NCBI RefSeq assembly: GCF_026967985.1
Contig: NZ_JAPVBJ010000002.1
Span: 609,509-673,508, forward strand
Source: Modestobacter sp. VKM Ac-2984
GTDB taxonomy: Bacteria; Actinomycetota; Actinomycetes; Mycobacteriales; Geodermatophilaceae
Reading direction: 5' to 3'
Length of the DNA stretch: 64,000 bases
In this document: piece by piece, positions 56,914 to 64,000 of the stretch
Layout: each line of letters begins with the position of its first letter
How positions within the stretch are numbered: position 1 is the stretch's first letter
Made by a program: the position numbers and the translations under genes
The notes under the pieces: generated by a model
What the model saw: the letters and a program-made list of their open reading frames with translations, nothing else
The model's database searches: none
Told to the model about the DNA's origin: nothing

Positions 56914-57801
56914 ATGAGCCTGTTCGGTGTGCTGGACCGCCTGTCCGAGGTGTCGTCGTTCGACACGAAGCTGGAGTCCGCCCGGACGGCGGTGAACAAG
57001 GTGCTGCAGCCCCAGGCGTTCCGGGACCTGCTGCACGGCACCTGGCTCGGCCATCCGCTGCACCCGATCCTGGCGATGGTCCCGGTGGGCACCTGGCTGT
57101 CGGCCGGGATCCTGGACCTCCTGCCGCCGGCCCGCCCGGCAGCCACCGCGCTGATCGGCACGGGCGTGGCGGCGAGCCTGCCCGCCGCGATGGCCGGCGC
57201 GGCCGACTGGTCCGAACAGGACGACGCCGTCCGCCGGCTGGGGGCACTCCACGCCGTCGCCAACGTCGCCGCACTGGGCCTCTACGTCGGTTCCCTGGTG
57301 GCTCGTGGCAAGGGCAACGGCACGCTCGGACGGGCGCTGGCCTACAGCGGCCTCGGCCTGGCCAGCGGCTCGGCGGCGATCGGTGGCCACATGTCCTACG
57401 CGCAGTCCTCCGGAGCGAACCACGCCGTCACCGACGCCCGGCAGCTCACCACCGACTGGATCGACCTCGGCCCGCTCGACGACCTGCCCGAGGGGCGGCC
57501 GGCGCTGCGCACCGGCGAGGGCCAGGGCACGCCCGTGGCGCTGGCCGTGGTGCGCCGGGGTGCGCGGGTCGATGCGTTCATCAACTCCTGCGCGCACGTG
57601 GGCGGGCCGCTGGCCGAGGGTGCCGTGGAGCAGGTGCGCGGGTCGGACTGCATCGTGTGCCCATGGCACGGCTCGGCCTTCGACCTGGACAGCGGCGAGC
57701 CGCGCCGGGGTCCGACGGCGTCGGCCCAGGAGCGGCTCGAGGTCAAGTACGAGGCCGGCCGGGTGCTCGGCAAGCTGCCCAACCGGCACGTCTCGAAGTG
57801 A
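56914..57801 (+). CDS. DUF2231 membrane domain fused to a Rieske [2Fe-2S] domain
   Basis: 295 residues from the ATG at 56914; the ATG at 56902 is an alternative. Residues ~40-170 form the DUF2231 domain, with four membrane helices and the family motif WLGHPLHPILAMVPVGTW. Residues ~195-290 are a Rieske domain with both ligand pairs, C-A-H in NSCAHVGGPLAEG and C-P-W-H in IVCPWHGSAFDL. The fusion suggests electron transfer at the inner membrane face, with the DUF2231 part possibly binding haem or quinone. No partner oxidase or reductase is adjacent. Confidence 0.87.
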   Translation: MSLFGVLDRLSEVSSFDTKLESARTAVNKVLQPQAFRDLLHGTWLGHPLHPILAMVPVGTWLSAGILDLLPPARPAATALIGTGVAASLPAAMAGAADWSEQDDAVRRLGALHAVANVAALGLYVGSLVARGKGNGTLGRALAYSGLGLASGSAAIGGHMSYAQSSGANHAVTDARQLTTDWIDLGPLDDLPEGRPALRTGEGQGTPVALAVVRRGARVDAFINSCAHVGGPLAEGAVEQVRGSDCIVCPWHGSAFDLDSGEPRRGPTASAQERLEVKYEAGRVLGKLPNRHVSK

Positions 57802-57823
57802 CCGCCGGCGGCTGAGGCCGCCC

Positions 57824-57829
57824 TACGCT
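57824..57829 (+). promoter_or_regulatory. Leaderless -10 box of the broken lipoprotein gene
   Basis: TACGCT, 7 nt before a GTG at 57837. Confidence 0.45.
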
Positions 57830-57836
57830 CGGCGGC

Positions 57837-58205
57837 GTGCGGACGTCGCGCACCCCCGGTTCTCGCGGTGCTGCTCGCCGGCTGCGCGGCCGGTGGGTCG
57901 CCGTCCGCCGGCTCCGGCCCGCCGCTGCCGGACGTGCCCGGCATCGAGGGCGAGGTGGTGCGGTCCGGCTCCGACGAGGCGATCGGCGGGCAGGTCCAGG
58001 TGTACCTCAGCAACACCGGGACGGCGCCGTTCACCGTCACCGAGGTGGCGCTGGACTCCCCGGGCTTCGCTCCGCTGCCGGCCCGTCCGGTGGAGGCGGA
58101 GTACGCGCCGGGGCGGACGATCGACCTGCCGACCCTCTACGGGCGGGTGGACTGTGCCCAGGCGCCGGACCCGGCAGCGGCCCGGCTGACCGCGGTTGAC
58201 CGGCC
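57837..58205 (+). pseudogene. Broken lipoprotein gene
   Basis: The promoter-selected GTG at 57837 opens a frame with no signal peptide. One base out of phase, the sequence reads RRAPPVLAVLLAGC, a good lipobox, then a well-formed extracytoplasmic domain (VQVYLSNTGTAPFTVTEVAL, FAPLPARPVEAEYAPGRT). A single frameshift in the first ~10 codons explains this. The same frame loses its expected C-terminus after DPAAARLTAV and runs into the next small gene, so the 3' part seems deleted as well. The only in-frame start for the domain, a GTG at 57868, would leave five residues before the Cys. Sequencing error could explain the first defect but not the second. Confidence 0.6.
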
Positions 58206-58228
58206 GGTGCCACGGGCATCGGAGGGCG

Positions 58229-58327
58229 GTGTTCCTCTTCTTCACCAGCCGGCTCGGGTGCCTGGGGTCGTTGCTGGTCAGCCTGCTGCTCACCGCGCTG
58301 CTCTTCCTGATCTTCACCATGCTCTGA
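58229..58327 (+). CDS. 32-residue single-helix membrane peptide
   Basis: Begins VFLFFTSRLGCLGSLLVSLL and ends FLIFTML before the TGA at 58325-58327. The short N-terminal stretch F-L-F-F-T-S-R-L-G-C-L-G-S is a pattern I have seen repeated in tiny actinobacterial membrane proteins, but no family name can be given with certainty. A GGAGGG run sits only 2 nt before the GTG, which is unusually close. Its coding direction matches the broken lipoprotein gene just upstream. Confidence 0.5.
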   Translation: MFLFFTSRLGCLGSLLVSLLLTALLFLIFTML

Positions 58328-58349
58328 GCAGCCAGTCGCTGGCGGCCGG

Positions 58350-59402
58350 TCAGGAACCCGACGGGTCGTCGGGCACCGTGAGGACCACCTTGCCGCGGGC
58401 GTGGCCGTCGACCAAGTGCCGGATGCCGGCCGCGACCTGGTCGAGCGGGAGTGTCTGGTCGATGACGGGCGTGAGCGCGGCGGACTCGATCAGCTCGCGC
58501 AGGGTCTGCAGGTCCCGGGCGTTCTCGGAGGAGAGGAAGGTCCGCAGCGTCTGCCCGACGAAGGGGGACACCAGCTGTGCGCGCAGCAGGCGGTCGGTGC
58601 CACCGAGCCACCGCCCGCCCGTCTCGCCGCCGACGATGACCAGCCGGCCGCGGGGGCTGAGCACCCGGCGCAGCAGGCCGAGCGGGCGGTTCCCGCCGAT
58701 GTCGAGGACGACGTCGTAGCGGTGCCCCCCGGCGGTGACGTCCTCGCGGGTGTGGTCGATGACGTGCTGGGCCCCGAGAGCCCGGACGAGATCCGCCTTG
58801 GAGCCGCTGCACACCCCGGTCACCTCGGCCCCGAGGTGTGCGGCGAACTGGACGGCGAAGGTGCCCACACCGCCCGAGGCGCCGATGACCAGGACCTGCT
58901 GCCCGGCGGCGACCTGGCCCTGGTCGCGGACGGCCTGGAGGGCGGTGAGCCCGGAGATCGGCACCGCGGCCGCCTGCTCGAAGGACAGGTTCCCGGGCTT
59001 GGGCGCGAGCTTGTCGGCCCGGGCGCGGGAGTACTCGGCGAACGAGCTGCGGCCGACGCCGAACACCTCGTCACCGGGTGCGAAGCCGGCGACGTCCGCG
59101 CCGACGGCGGTGACGACCCCCGCCAGGCTGCGGCCGGGGTTGGTGTCCCTCGGTCGCCGCAGACCGAACCCGGCGCGGACGGGGTACGGCAGCCCCGCCA
59201 TGACGTGCCAGGTGCCGCGGTCGATGCTCGCGGCGCGCACCCGCACCAGCACCTCGTCGGCGTCGATGGCCGGCCGCTCGACCTCCGCGACCCGGAGCAC
59301 CTCCTCCGGGTCGGTGCCGTAGCTGTCGTGGACGACCGCCGTCATCCGGTCGGCGGGGACGAGGTACGGGGAGCGTGCGTCGGTTCCCGGTGTGCGTGTC
59401 AT
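58350..59402 (-). CDS. Zinc-independent MDR oxidoreductase (quinone oxidoreductase/RTN4IP1-like)
   Basis: 350 residues. The N-terminal GroES-like domain contains VLVRVRAASIDRGTWHVMAG and PGRSLAGVVTAVG, and lacks the catalytic Cys/His zinc ligands. The NADPH motif is VLVIGASGGVGTFAVQFAAH, and AAAVPISGLTALQAV is the typical stretch before it. These enzymes reduce quinones or enones with NADPH. It is divergent from a TetR gene with two operators in between, so it is the likely target of that repressor. Confidence 0.88.
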   Translation of the reverse strand: MTRTPGTDARSPYLVPADRMTAVVHDSYGTDPEEVLRVAEVERPAIDADEVLVRVRAASIDRGTWHVMAGLPYPVRAGFGLRRPRDTNPGRSLAGVVTAVGADVAGFAPGDEVFGVGRSSFAEYSRARADKLAPKPGNLSFEQAAAVPISGLTALQAVRDQGQVAAGQQVLVIGASGGVGTFAVQFAAHLGAEVTGVCSGSKADLVRALGAQHVIDHTREDVTAGGHRYDVVLDIGGNRPLGLLRRVLSPRGRLVIVGGETGGRWLGGTDRLLRAQLVSPFVGQTLRTFLSSENARDLQTLRELIESAALTPVIDQTLPLDQVAAGIRHLVDGHARGKVVLTVPDDPSGS

Positions 59403-59425
59403 CGGATCGCTTTCGTCGATGGGCC

Positions 59426-59460
59426 CCTTACGCCGTAAGGTTCTGCCTTACAACGTAAGG
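59426..59460. promoter_or_regulatory. Double TetR operator
   Basis: CCTTAC-N3-GTAAGG occurs twice, at 59426-59440 and 59446-59460. The arms are identical, and the centres are 20 bp apart, two helical turns, so two dimers could sit on one face of the DNA. It lies between the divergent MDR and TetR genes. Confidence 0.8.
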
Positions 59461-59483
59461 TTGTCAAGGACGAGAGGAGTCGC

Positions 59484-60272
59484 ATGAGCCCGTCGGACGC
59501 CGCACGCGTGCCGCTGGACCGGGAGCGGGTGCTGCGGGCGGCCGTGGCGCTGGCCGGTGAGACCGGCATCGAGTCGCTGAGCATGCGCAAGCTGGGCCAG
59601 GCCCTCGGGGTCGAGGCGATGTCGCTGTACCACCACGTGTCGAACAAGGTCGACCTGCTCGACGGCATGATCGACCTGGTCTTCGGCGAGGTCGACCTGC
59701 CCGCCACCGGGGTCGGCTGGAAGCCGGCGATGCGACGCCGGGCGGTGTCGATGCGCGACGTCCTGTCCCGGCACCGCTGGGCGATCGGCCTCATGGACTC
59801 GCGCACGGCGCCCGGGCAGGCGACCCTGACGCACCACGACGCGGTCATCGGCTGCCTGCGGGGAGCCGGCTTCTCGGTCGGGCTGACCGCGCACGCCTTC
59901 TCGGCCATCGACAGCTACGTCTACGGGTTCGCCCTGCAGGAGCGTTCGCTGCCGTTCGAGACGCCCGAGCAGACCGCCGAGCTGGCACAGGAGATGCTGA
60001 CCCACTTCCCGCCTGGCACGTACCCGCACCTCGTCGAGCTGGCGACCGCGCACGTGCTGCAGCCCGGGTACGACTACGGCGAGGAGTTCGAGTTCGGTCT
60101 GGACCTGGTCCTGGACGGACTGGAGCGGGCAGCTGCGCGAGAGGCCCGGTGGTCGGCACAGGGCGGGGACGGTGCTGCCCTCAGCGGTAACCTCGCACCG
60201 GGCCGCGGGGCCACCGAGGTCCACGCCGGTCGTGGGTCGCCTGGGGACTCCCCGCACCCACCGGGCCTCTAG
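59484..60272 (+). CDS. TetR-family regulator
   Basis: 262 residues from the ATG at 59484 with AGAGGA upstream. The helix-turn-helix lies in residues ~15-60: [20 protein letters not shown], then [19 protein letters not shown]. The C-terminal part resembles the TetR_C_1 ligand domain ([15 protein letters not shown]). The last ~40 residues are Gly/Ala/Pro-rich and extend into the tRNA-Lys gene, where the frame ends at 60272, 10 nt inside the tRNA. The tail may be a product of read-out rather than a folded part. Confidence 0.9.
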   Translation: MSPSDAARVPLDRERVLRAAVALAGETGIESLSMRKLGQALGVEAMSLYHHVSNKVDLLDGMIDLVFGEVDLPATGVGWKPAMRRRAVSMRDVLSRHRWAIGLMDSRTAPGQATLTHHDAVIGCLRGAGFSVGLTAHAFSAIDSYVYGFALQERSLPFETPEQTAELAQEMLTHFPPGTYPHLVELATAHVLQPGYDYGEEFEFGLDLVLDGLERAAAREARWSAQGGDGAALSGNLAPGRGATEVHAGRGSPGDSPHPPGL

Positions 60273-60335
60273 CTCAACTGGCAGAGCAGCGGACTTTTAA
60301 TCCGCGGGTTGTGGGTTCGATCCCCACGGGGCCCA
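60263..60335 (+). tRNA. tRNA-Lys(TTT), site of integration
   Basis: 73 nt, followed by an encoded CCA (60336-60338). Acceptor GGGCCTC/GGGGCCC (one G:T pair), anticodon stem GCGGA/TCCGC with loop CTTTTAA (anticodon TTT), and T-arm GTGGG-TTCGATC-CCCAC. The start overlaps the last bases of the TetR gene, and an integrase gene reads into it from the other side. Confidence 0.97.
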
Positions 60336-61489
60336 CCACGCTGGCCTGCACGTTTCCCGCTCTTGGGGCGGTCGGCTGGAGGTCGCGCCCACAAGACGCC
60401 CACACGATTCGCTGCGGCCTCCTGCGCCGCGGCGTCCATCCGGGCAGCCAGATCGCTGAGGTCGTCGTCGAACAGGCCGGCGTAGACGTCGAGCGTCATG
60501 GCCGCCGAGGCGTGTCCGAGCATGCGCTGGACGCTCTTGATGGTCGCGCCACTGGCGACAGCAAGTGAGGCGGCGGTGTGCCGAAGGTCATGTGGGGTGA
60601 CGTCGGCCAGCCCGGCTTCGCGAACGGCCGGGTCGAAGACCACCCGACGCCAGTTCCGTAGCCGGAGTGCGGTGCCGGCGGACGTCGTCAGCAGCAGGGC
60701 GTCGCCCGGCTTGTCCGCGCATCGCGCCGACAGCGGACCGACCAGCGCAGCGGGGAGAGGCACGCTCCGGTGTTGGTGCGTCTTCGGGGTCCCGAACTCC
60801 AGTCGGCCGGCCACCTCGGTCACCGATTCGGCGATGGTGAGCCGACGGCGGAGGAAGTCGACGCGGCGAACCCGTAGCGCGGCCAGTTCGCCGAACCGCA
60901 GCCCGGTGTAGGCGAGCAGCCGGATGACGTCACCATCGGCACCGGCCGCTTCGGCCAGTCGCTCCACCTCCTCCCGGCTCAGGAATCGCGGCTCGTCGCG
61001 GGTCACGCGTGGGAGCGGCACCCGGTCGGCGGGGTTTCGTGGGATGCGGCCGTCGCGGACGGCCAGCGCGAGCAGTAGCGAGAAGACGCGGTGCGCCTGA
61101 CGCGCGGTGGCCGGCGCCGAACCGTTCGCACGGAGCTCGGCGACCCACCGGGCGACCTCGGCGTGGGTGACGTCGGCCAGTCGGTGGCTGCCCCAGGCCG
61201 GCAGGACGTGGGTGCGGAGGATGCCCAGATACCGGTACCGGGTGCTCGGCTTGACCTGAGTCTGCGCCGCGAGCCACTGGTCCGCCCACGCCGAGACCGT
61301 GACCCGGCCGCGCTCCGGTGCGGTCCAGGTCTGGGTGACCATCGCTGAGGTCGCCTCGTCCAGCCAGCGTCGGGCGTCGAGCTTCCGGACGAAGCGCTTC
61401 TCGTGCTGGCGGCCGCCGAGGTCTCGGTACCGCGCGCGATACCGAGAGGACCCGTCGCTCAGCGTGATCCGGGTGATGGAGCCGTCCAC
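60269..61489 (-). CDS. Tyrosine site-specific integrase
   Basis: 406 residues from the GTG at 61489, which has a full AGGAGGT ribosome site at 8 nt; a longer reading to 61555 does not. An Arm-type N-terminus and SAM-like core-binding domain ([35 protein letters not shown]) precede the catalytic domain. Catalytic residues: Arg in [15 protein letters not shown], His-Leu-Arg-His in [17 protein letters not shown], His in [17 protein letters not shown] and the Tyr in the same segment. The last 21 codons (ending KSPLLCQLS) are encoded by the antisense strand of tRNA-Lys and use its sequence for the stop codon. Confidence 0.93.
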   Translation of the reverse strand: MDGSITRITLSDGSSRYRARYRDLGGRQHEKRFVRKLDARRWLDEATSAMVTQTWTAPERGRVTVSAWADQWLAAQTQVKPSTRYRYLGILRTHVLPAWGSHRLADVTHAEVARWVAELRANGSAPATARQAHRVFSLLLALAVRDGRIPRNPADRVPLPRVTRDEPRFLSREEVERLAEAAGADGDVIRLLAYTGLRFGELAALRVRRVDFLRRRLTIAESVTEVAGRLEFGTPKTHQHRSVPLPAALVGPLSARCADKPGDALLLTTSAGTALRLRNWRRVVFDPAVREAGLADVTPHDLRHTAASLAVASGATIKSVQRMLGHASAAMTLDVYAGLFDDDLSDLAARMDAAAQEAAANRVGVLWARPPADRPKSGKRAGQRGGPRGDRTHNPRIKSPLLCQLS

Positions 61490-61586
61490 GGCAGGGGACC
61501 TCCTGTCCGGGTCGCATTGGGGTGCCGGGCGAAGCGTGTCCGGCTGAGCCTGCACGATGGAGCGGACACGTGGCGGCGCTGCGCGG

Positions 61587-61787
61587 TCAACTGTGGATGC
61601 GGGTGTCCTTCTCCCCGCCGACCTTCGACTGCCACCACTGGTCGACCTCCTGCTCGTCGTAGAGCACCCGCCGGCCGACGCGGACGCCGTCCGGACCGAT
61701 GCCGACGTGCCGCCAGTAGCGGACGGTCGCCGGGCTGGTGCGGAACCGGGCCGCCACCTCCTCAGTGGTCAGCAGTCGAATGGTCAT
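61587..61787 (-). CDS. Excisionase-like helix-turn-helix protein
   Basis: 66 residues from the ATG at 61787 with GGGAGA upstream. LLTTEEVAARFRTSPATVRYW and VGIGPDGVRVGRRVLYDEQE follow the MerR-like winged helix seen in DUF HTH_17 excisionases, with RRVLYDEQEVDQWWQSK as the wing. These proteins bend DNA to steer an integrase toward excision. It lies 97 bp upstream of the integrase on the same strand. Confidence 0.88.
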   Translation of the reverse strand: MTIRLLTTEEVAARFRTSPATVRYWRHVGIGPDGVRVGRRVLYDEQEVDQWWQSKVGGEKDTRIHS

Positions 61788-61928
61788 GACGGTCTCCCGG
61801 TGATGGACGGTGGCTGCGGATGTCGGCAGCCGGTCCACAGAGCAGGCGTCGACCAGCCCCAATCGCTGCCAGTCGGCGCCGACAGCTACGTCACCCCCGC
61901 TTGTCACCCCTGCAACCGGAGCGCGGCG

Positions 61929-62420
61929 TCACCTGCGGTAGGGGCGACGGCGGAGCGCGGCGATGACCTCGTCGACCGCGCGGGCGACCGTCAGCAGTTC
62001 CCGGTCGTAGACGAGCCCGCGGTCGATCTGCCCGGTGAGGTCTCGCAGCACGCCGGCCCACTCGTCGTGCCGCGGCGCTCTCGGCTGCGCCGGCGAACCG
62101 GGGGTGACGACGACCCGCTCGACCACTTCCACCGCGGACCGGCCTGACCTGGCTGCCCGGGTCTGCTCCCAGGCGCGGTGCCGGCAGGTCGCCGAGCACC
62201 ACCTGGGGATAGGGCCCCGGGATCGCGGGGTGATCGGGCCGTGGCACCAGGCGCAGGAGGTCGCTGCCGCACGCCTCGCACGACCGGCCGTAGCGGGCTG
62301 TGCCGGTAGTTCGTCCGCCGCCGGATCTTGTCGCTCCTCCGCGCACTCCAGGCCCGCGCGCCGCCGGTGCACTCGCTCCCGGCGCCGAGCCCGGTTCTTA
62401 GGGGCTTCCTTGTTGCTCAT
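61929..62420 (-). CDS. Zinc-ribbon hypothetical protein of mobile-element type
   Basis: 163 residues from the ATG at 62420. The N-terminus is basic and Arg-rich. A likely zinc site, C-A-W-C-H-G-P-I followed by RWCSATCRHRAW, gives a CxxC...CxxxC pattern like that in small proteins of actinobacterial integrative elements. The C-terminal helix (WAGVLRDLTGQIDRGL and LLTVARAVDEVIAALRRR) is coiled-coil-like. A role in element replication or control is a guess from context. An earlier start at 62453 is possible but lacks a ribosome site. Confidence 0.6.
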   Translation of the reverse strand: MSNKEAPKNRARRRERVHRRRAGLECAEERQDPAADELPAQPATAGRARRAAATSCAWCHGPITPRSRGPIPRWCSATCRHRAWEQTRAARSGRSAVEVVERVVVTPGSPAQPRAPRHDEWAGVLRDLTGQIDRGLVYDRELLTVARAVDEVIAALRRRPYRR

Positions 62421-62495
62421 GCCCTCAGCGTCTGGAGGAACGTGCAGGAACACGTCACCACGAGTTCTCGGGCCGTGGGTGACGCTCCTCTTGTG

Positions 62496-63647
62496 TCAAG
62501 CGGTGCTGAGGGCGGCTTCTCCGGTGGTCATTGGTATTGGCGGGACGAGCTGCAGATGAGCGACCGCGGGTGGCGTCGGATTGATGTGGTGGTAGATCTC
62601 GCGGGCGACGTAGCGCTTCAGGCAGCGCATGATGTCGCGCTTGGCCAGGCCTTCGGCGGTGCGGCGGGTGACGTAGTCCCGGGTCGGTTGATGGGATCTC
62701 ATCCGGACCAGAACGATGCGCCAGAGGGCGCTGTTGGCCTGGCGGTCACCACCGCGGTTGAGCCGGTGGCGGTGGGTGTTGCCGGAGGAGGCCTGCACTG
62801 GGGATGCCCCGCAGAGGGCAGCGAAGGCCTGCTCGGTGGCCAGTCGTTCGGGGTTGTCGCCGGCGGCGACCAGGAGGGCGCCGGCGGTGTCGGGACCGAC
62901 TCCGTGGGCGGCGAGCAGGCCTGGGTGGGCGGCGGTGAGGATGGTCTTGAGGTGGGTGTCCAGGCCCTCGATCTCAGCGTCGAGGTGCTGGATCCGGCGG
63001 GCAAGCGCGCTCATGGCGTACTTCGCTGCCGCGCTGGGGCTGGTGAGCTCGCCGGGGCGGAAACGGGCGGCGGTCGCGATCAGCTGGGCGTAGCGCAGCT
63101 TCTTGACGGTGTCGCGCAGCTCGTCGGGGGCGGTGTCGGCCAGGGCCTGGAGCTGCAGCAACGCCTGGGTGCGCTGCTTGATCGCCGAGCGGCGGGCCAC
63201 CCGTAGCTGGCGGGCCATCTCCACCGGTCCCGTGCCGGTCTTGGGCACGGTTCGGGCCCGGCCGGCCACGACGGCGCGGGCGGCTTCTTCGGCGTCGATG
63301 GTGTCGGACTTGCCGCGTCGGCGGCGGGCTTGGCGGTTGGGCCGGTCGACCTCGACGACGTGCACGTCGCGGGTGGCCAGCCAGCGGGACAGGCCACCGC
63401 CCCAGCAGCCGGTGCCCTCGATGCCGACCGCGGCCAGCTCGCCGTGGGAGCGCAGGAACCGCAGCAACGACTTGAACCCGGCCGTGGTGGTGGGGAAGGT
63501 GTCGCTGGCCAAGACGCGGCCGAGGGGGTCGCAGACCGCGGCGACGTGGATGTGTTTGTGGGTGTCGACTCCGCCGATCACCGCACCCGGTGGCCACTCG
63601 GGGCGCTCGAGGTGGTCGCGGACGTGGCGTTCTGCCAACCTGGACAT
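62496..63647 (-). CDS. IS110-family transposase
   Basis: 383 residues from the ATG at 63647 with AGAGGAA upstream. The DEDD-type RuvC-like domain is at the N-terminus: IGGVDTHKHIHVAAV (first Asp), AAVGIEGTGCWGGGLSRWL (Glu) and KSDTIDAEEAAR (last acidic pair). The Transposase_20 domain is in the C-terminal half (LLAAHGVGPDTAGALLVAAG), with the serine region in CGASPVQASSGNTHRHRLNR. Full length and intact. IS110 elements lack classic terminal inverted repeats and use a bridge RNA from their non-coding end. Confidence 0.93.
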   Translation of the reverse strand: MSRLAERHVRDHLERPEWPPGAVIGGVDTHKHIHVAAVCDPLGRVLASDTFPTTTAGFKSLLRFLRSHGELAAVGIEGTGCWGGGLSRWLATRDVHVVEVDRPNRQARRRRGKSDTIDAEEAARAVVAGRARTVPKTGTGPVEMARQLRVARRSAIKQRTQALLQLQALADTAPDELRDTVKKLRYAQLIATAARFRPGELTSPSAAAKYAMSALARRIQHLDAEIEGLDTHLKTILTAAHPGLLAAHGVGPDTAGALLVAAGDNPERLATEQAFAALCGASPVQASSGNTHRHRLNRGGDRQANSALWRIVLVRMRSHQPTRDYVTRRTAEGLAKRDIMRCLKRYVAREIYHHINPTPPAVAHLQLVPPIPMTTGEAALSTA

Positions 63648-64000
63648 CGCCGTTCCTCTTCTGCTGCAGGGCTGATGAGAGGTGCGGCACGCACGGCCGG
63701 GACGGCGGACAGGACACTGAGTGGGCCTGGTCGCACAAGCTCCTCTGAAGTCACCCCGCCCGACCGGTCGTGCCGCAGACACCGGGCCCATGAGGGCCGA
63801 CCGGTCACCTTCCAGACAGCCCGATGGCGTCAGCAAATGTGGGAGTCAGACCGCCACGACCCCGGTGTCCTTGGCCCGCAGCCTGCCCCCGGAGAGGCCG
63901 ACCGCGGTAGCCCGATCCCATCAGTGAGCTCCTATGTGCAAGTGCTCGGCGGTAGCGTCCGGGCTGGCGGTGGGTGCGGTGGACTGGCCGCAGCAAAGAT
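63648..64000. other. Non-coding region upstream of the IS110 transposase, candidate bridge-RNA segment
   Basis: 353 bases without a convincing gene. It contains two copies of the 8-bp palindrome GACCGGTC at 63762-63769 and 63799-63806, flanking a GGCCC/GGGCC hairpin, so the region can fold on either strand. In IS110 elements the region upstream of the transposase encodes the guide RNA; this is the matching position. Beyond about 63840 nothing is recognised; the short frames there show no family features. Confidence 0.5.
63762..63806. ncRNA. Candidate stem-loop of an IS110 bridge RNA
   Basis: The two GACCGGTC copies can pair with each other (8 bp) and enclose an inner GGCCC-ATGA-GGGCC hairpin plus a ~14-nt internal loop. 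Large internal loops on one side of a stem are what guide RNAs of this family use to read target and donor DNA. The assignment is structural inference only. Confidence 0.35.

Larger units (their letters stand above)
60263..64000. mobile_element. Integrative element in tRNA-Lys, left part
   Basis: A tyrosine integrase abuts the 3' end of the tRNA, followed by an excisionase-like gene, a zinc-ribbon gene of mobile-element type and an IS110-type transposase. The left attachment site should lie in the tRNA 3' half (about 60291-60335). I found no second copy of that sequence, so the right end is outside the window or lost. No conjugation or replication genes are in the visible part. Confidence 0.75.

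Noticed and set aside
63721..63996. Short open frames on both strands at the window end
   Set aside because: No ribosome site, no family similarity, and they overlap the structured IS110 upstream region.

Overview
The window is chromosomal DNA from a very GC-rich actinobacterium. GC-biased codons, GTG starts, a mycothiol-dependent dehydrogenase, DUF3073 and DUF3151 proteins and many promoters placed 6-7 nt before the start codon all point there. Gene content and order suggest the Geodermatophilaceae (Blastococcus, Geodermatophilus, Modestobacter), but the family is an inference because no rRNA is present.

Layout. 1-7.6 kb: small membrane proteins, a fasciclin lipoprotein, pyrE, a GlcD-type FAD oxidase, a CoA-disulfide-reductase-like enzyme, and fba with a DUF3151 gene. 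7.6-8.5 kb: a GPGG-type small membrane protein and the decayed ends of a divergent alcohol dehydrogenase/AcoR regulator pair. 8.5-10.4 kb: a sugar-type ABC permease and ATPase without a binding protein. 11.2-32.1 kb: purine synthesis genes in blocks (purA; purD; purB-purC; purS-purQ-purL; purF-purM), interleaved with a phosphodiesterase, rsgA, an AI-2E-family exporter, two PilZ proteins, an SCP-like protein, an OFA-type MFS transporter with its small partner, and the mycothiol pair mscR-MBL hydrolase. 32.2-43.2 kb: DUF3073, an amino-acid dehydrogenase, a complete sugar-type ABC operon paralogous to the first, an M23 peptidase, an MBL enzyme, a GMC oxidoreductase and two tandem paralogues of unknown function. 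43.4-49.5 kb: a protocatechuate island (an IclR regulator and pobA facing pcaHGBDC) that converts 4-hydroxybenzoate to 3-oxoadipate. 49.5-60.3 kb: a membrane-anchored protein, a glycosyltransferase-like protein, a two-component system, tRNA-Glu/Asp/Phe, lipoproteins, a GtrA protein, a DUF2231-Rieske fusion, a broken lipoprotein gene beside a 32-residue membrane peptide, and a TetR/MDR-oxidoreductase pair with two clear operators.

60.26 kb to the end: an integrative element in tRNA-Lys(TTT). It carries a tyrosine integrase whose last 21 codons lie in the tRNA gene, an excisionase-like HTH protein, a zinc-ribbon protein and an IS110-family transposase with a structured upstream region. The far attachment site was not found, so the element probably continues beyond the window.

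The most useful second looks are the recurring leaderless-promoter pattern (14 genes), the SBP-less ABC paralogue with altered ATPase motifs, a probable CTG start, the integrase reading into tRNA-Lys, the possible bridge-RNA region of the IS110 element, and the uncharacterised tandem paralogues at 41.5-42.9 kb. No CRISPR array, rRNA or riboswitch was recognised.
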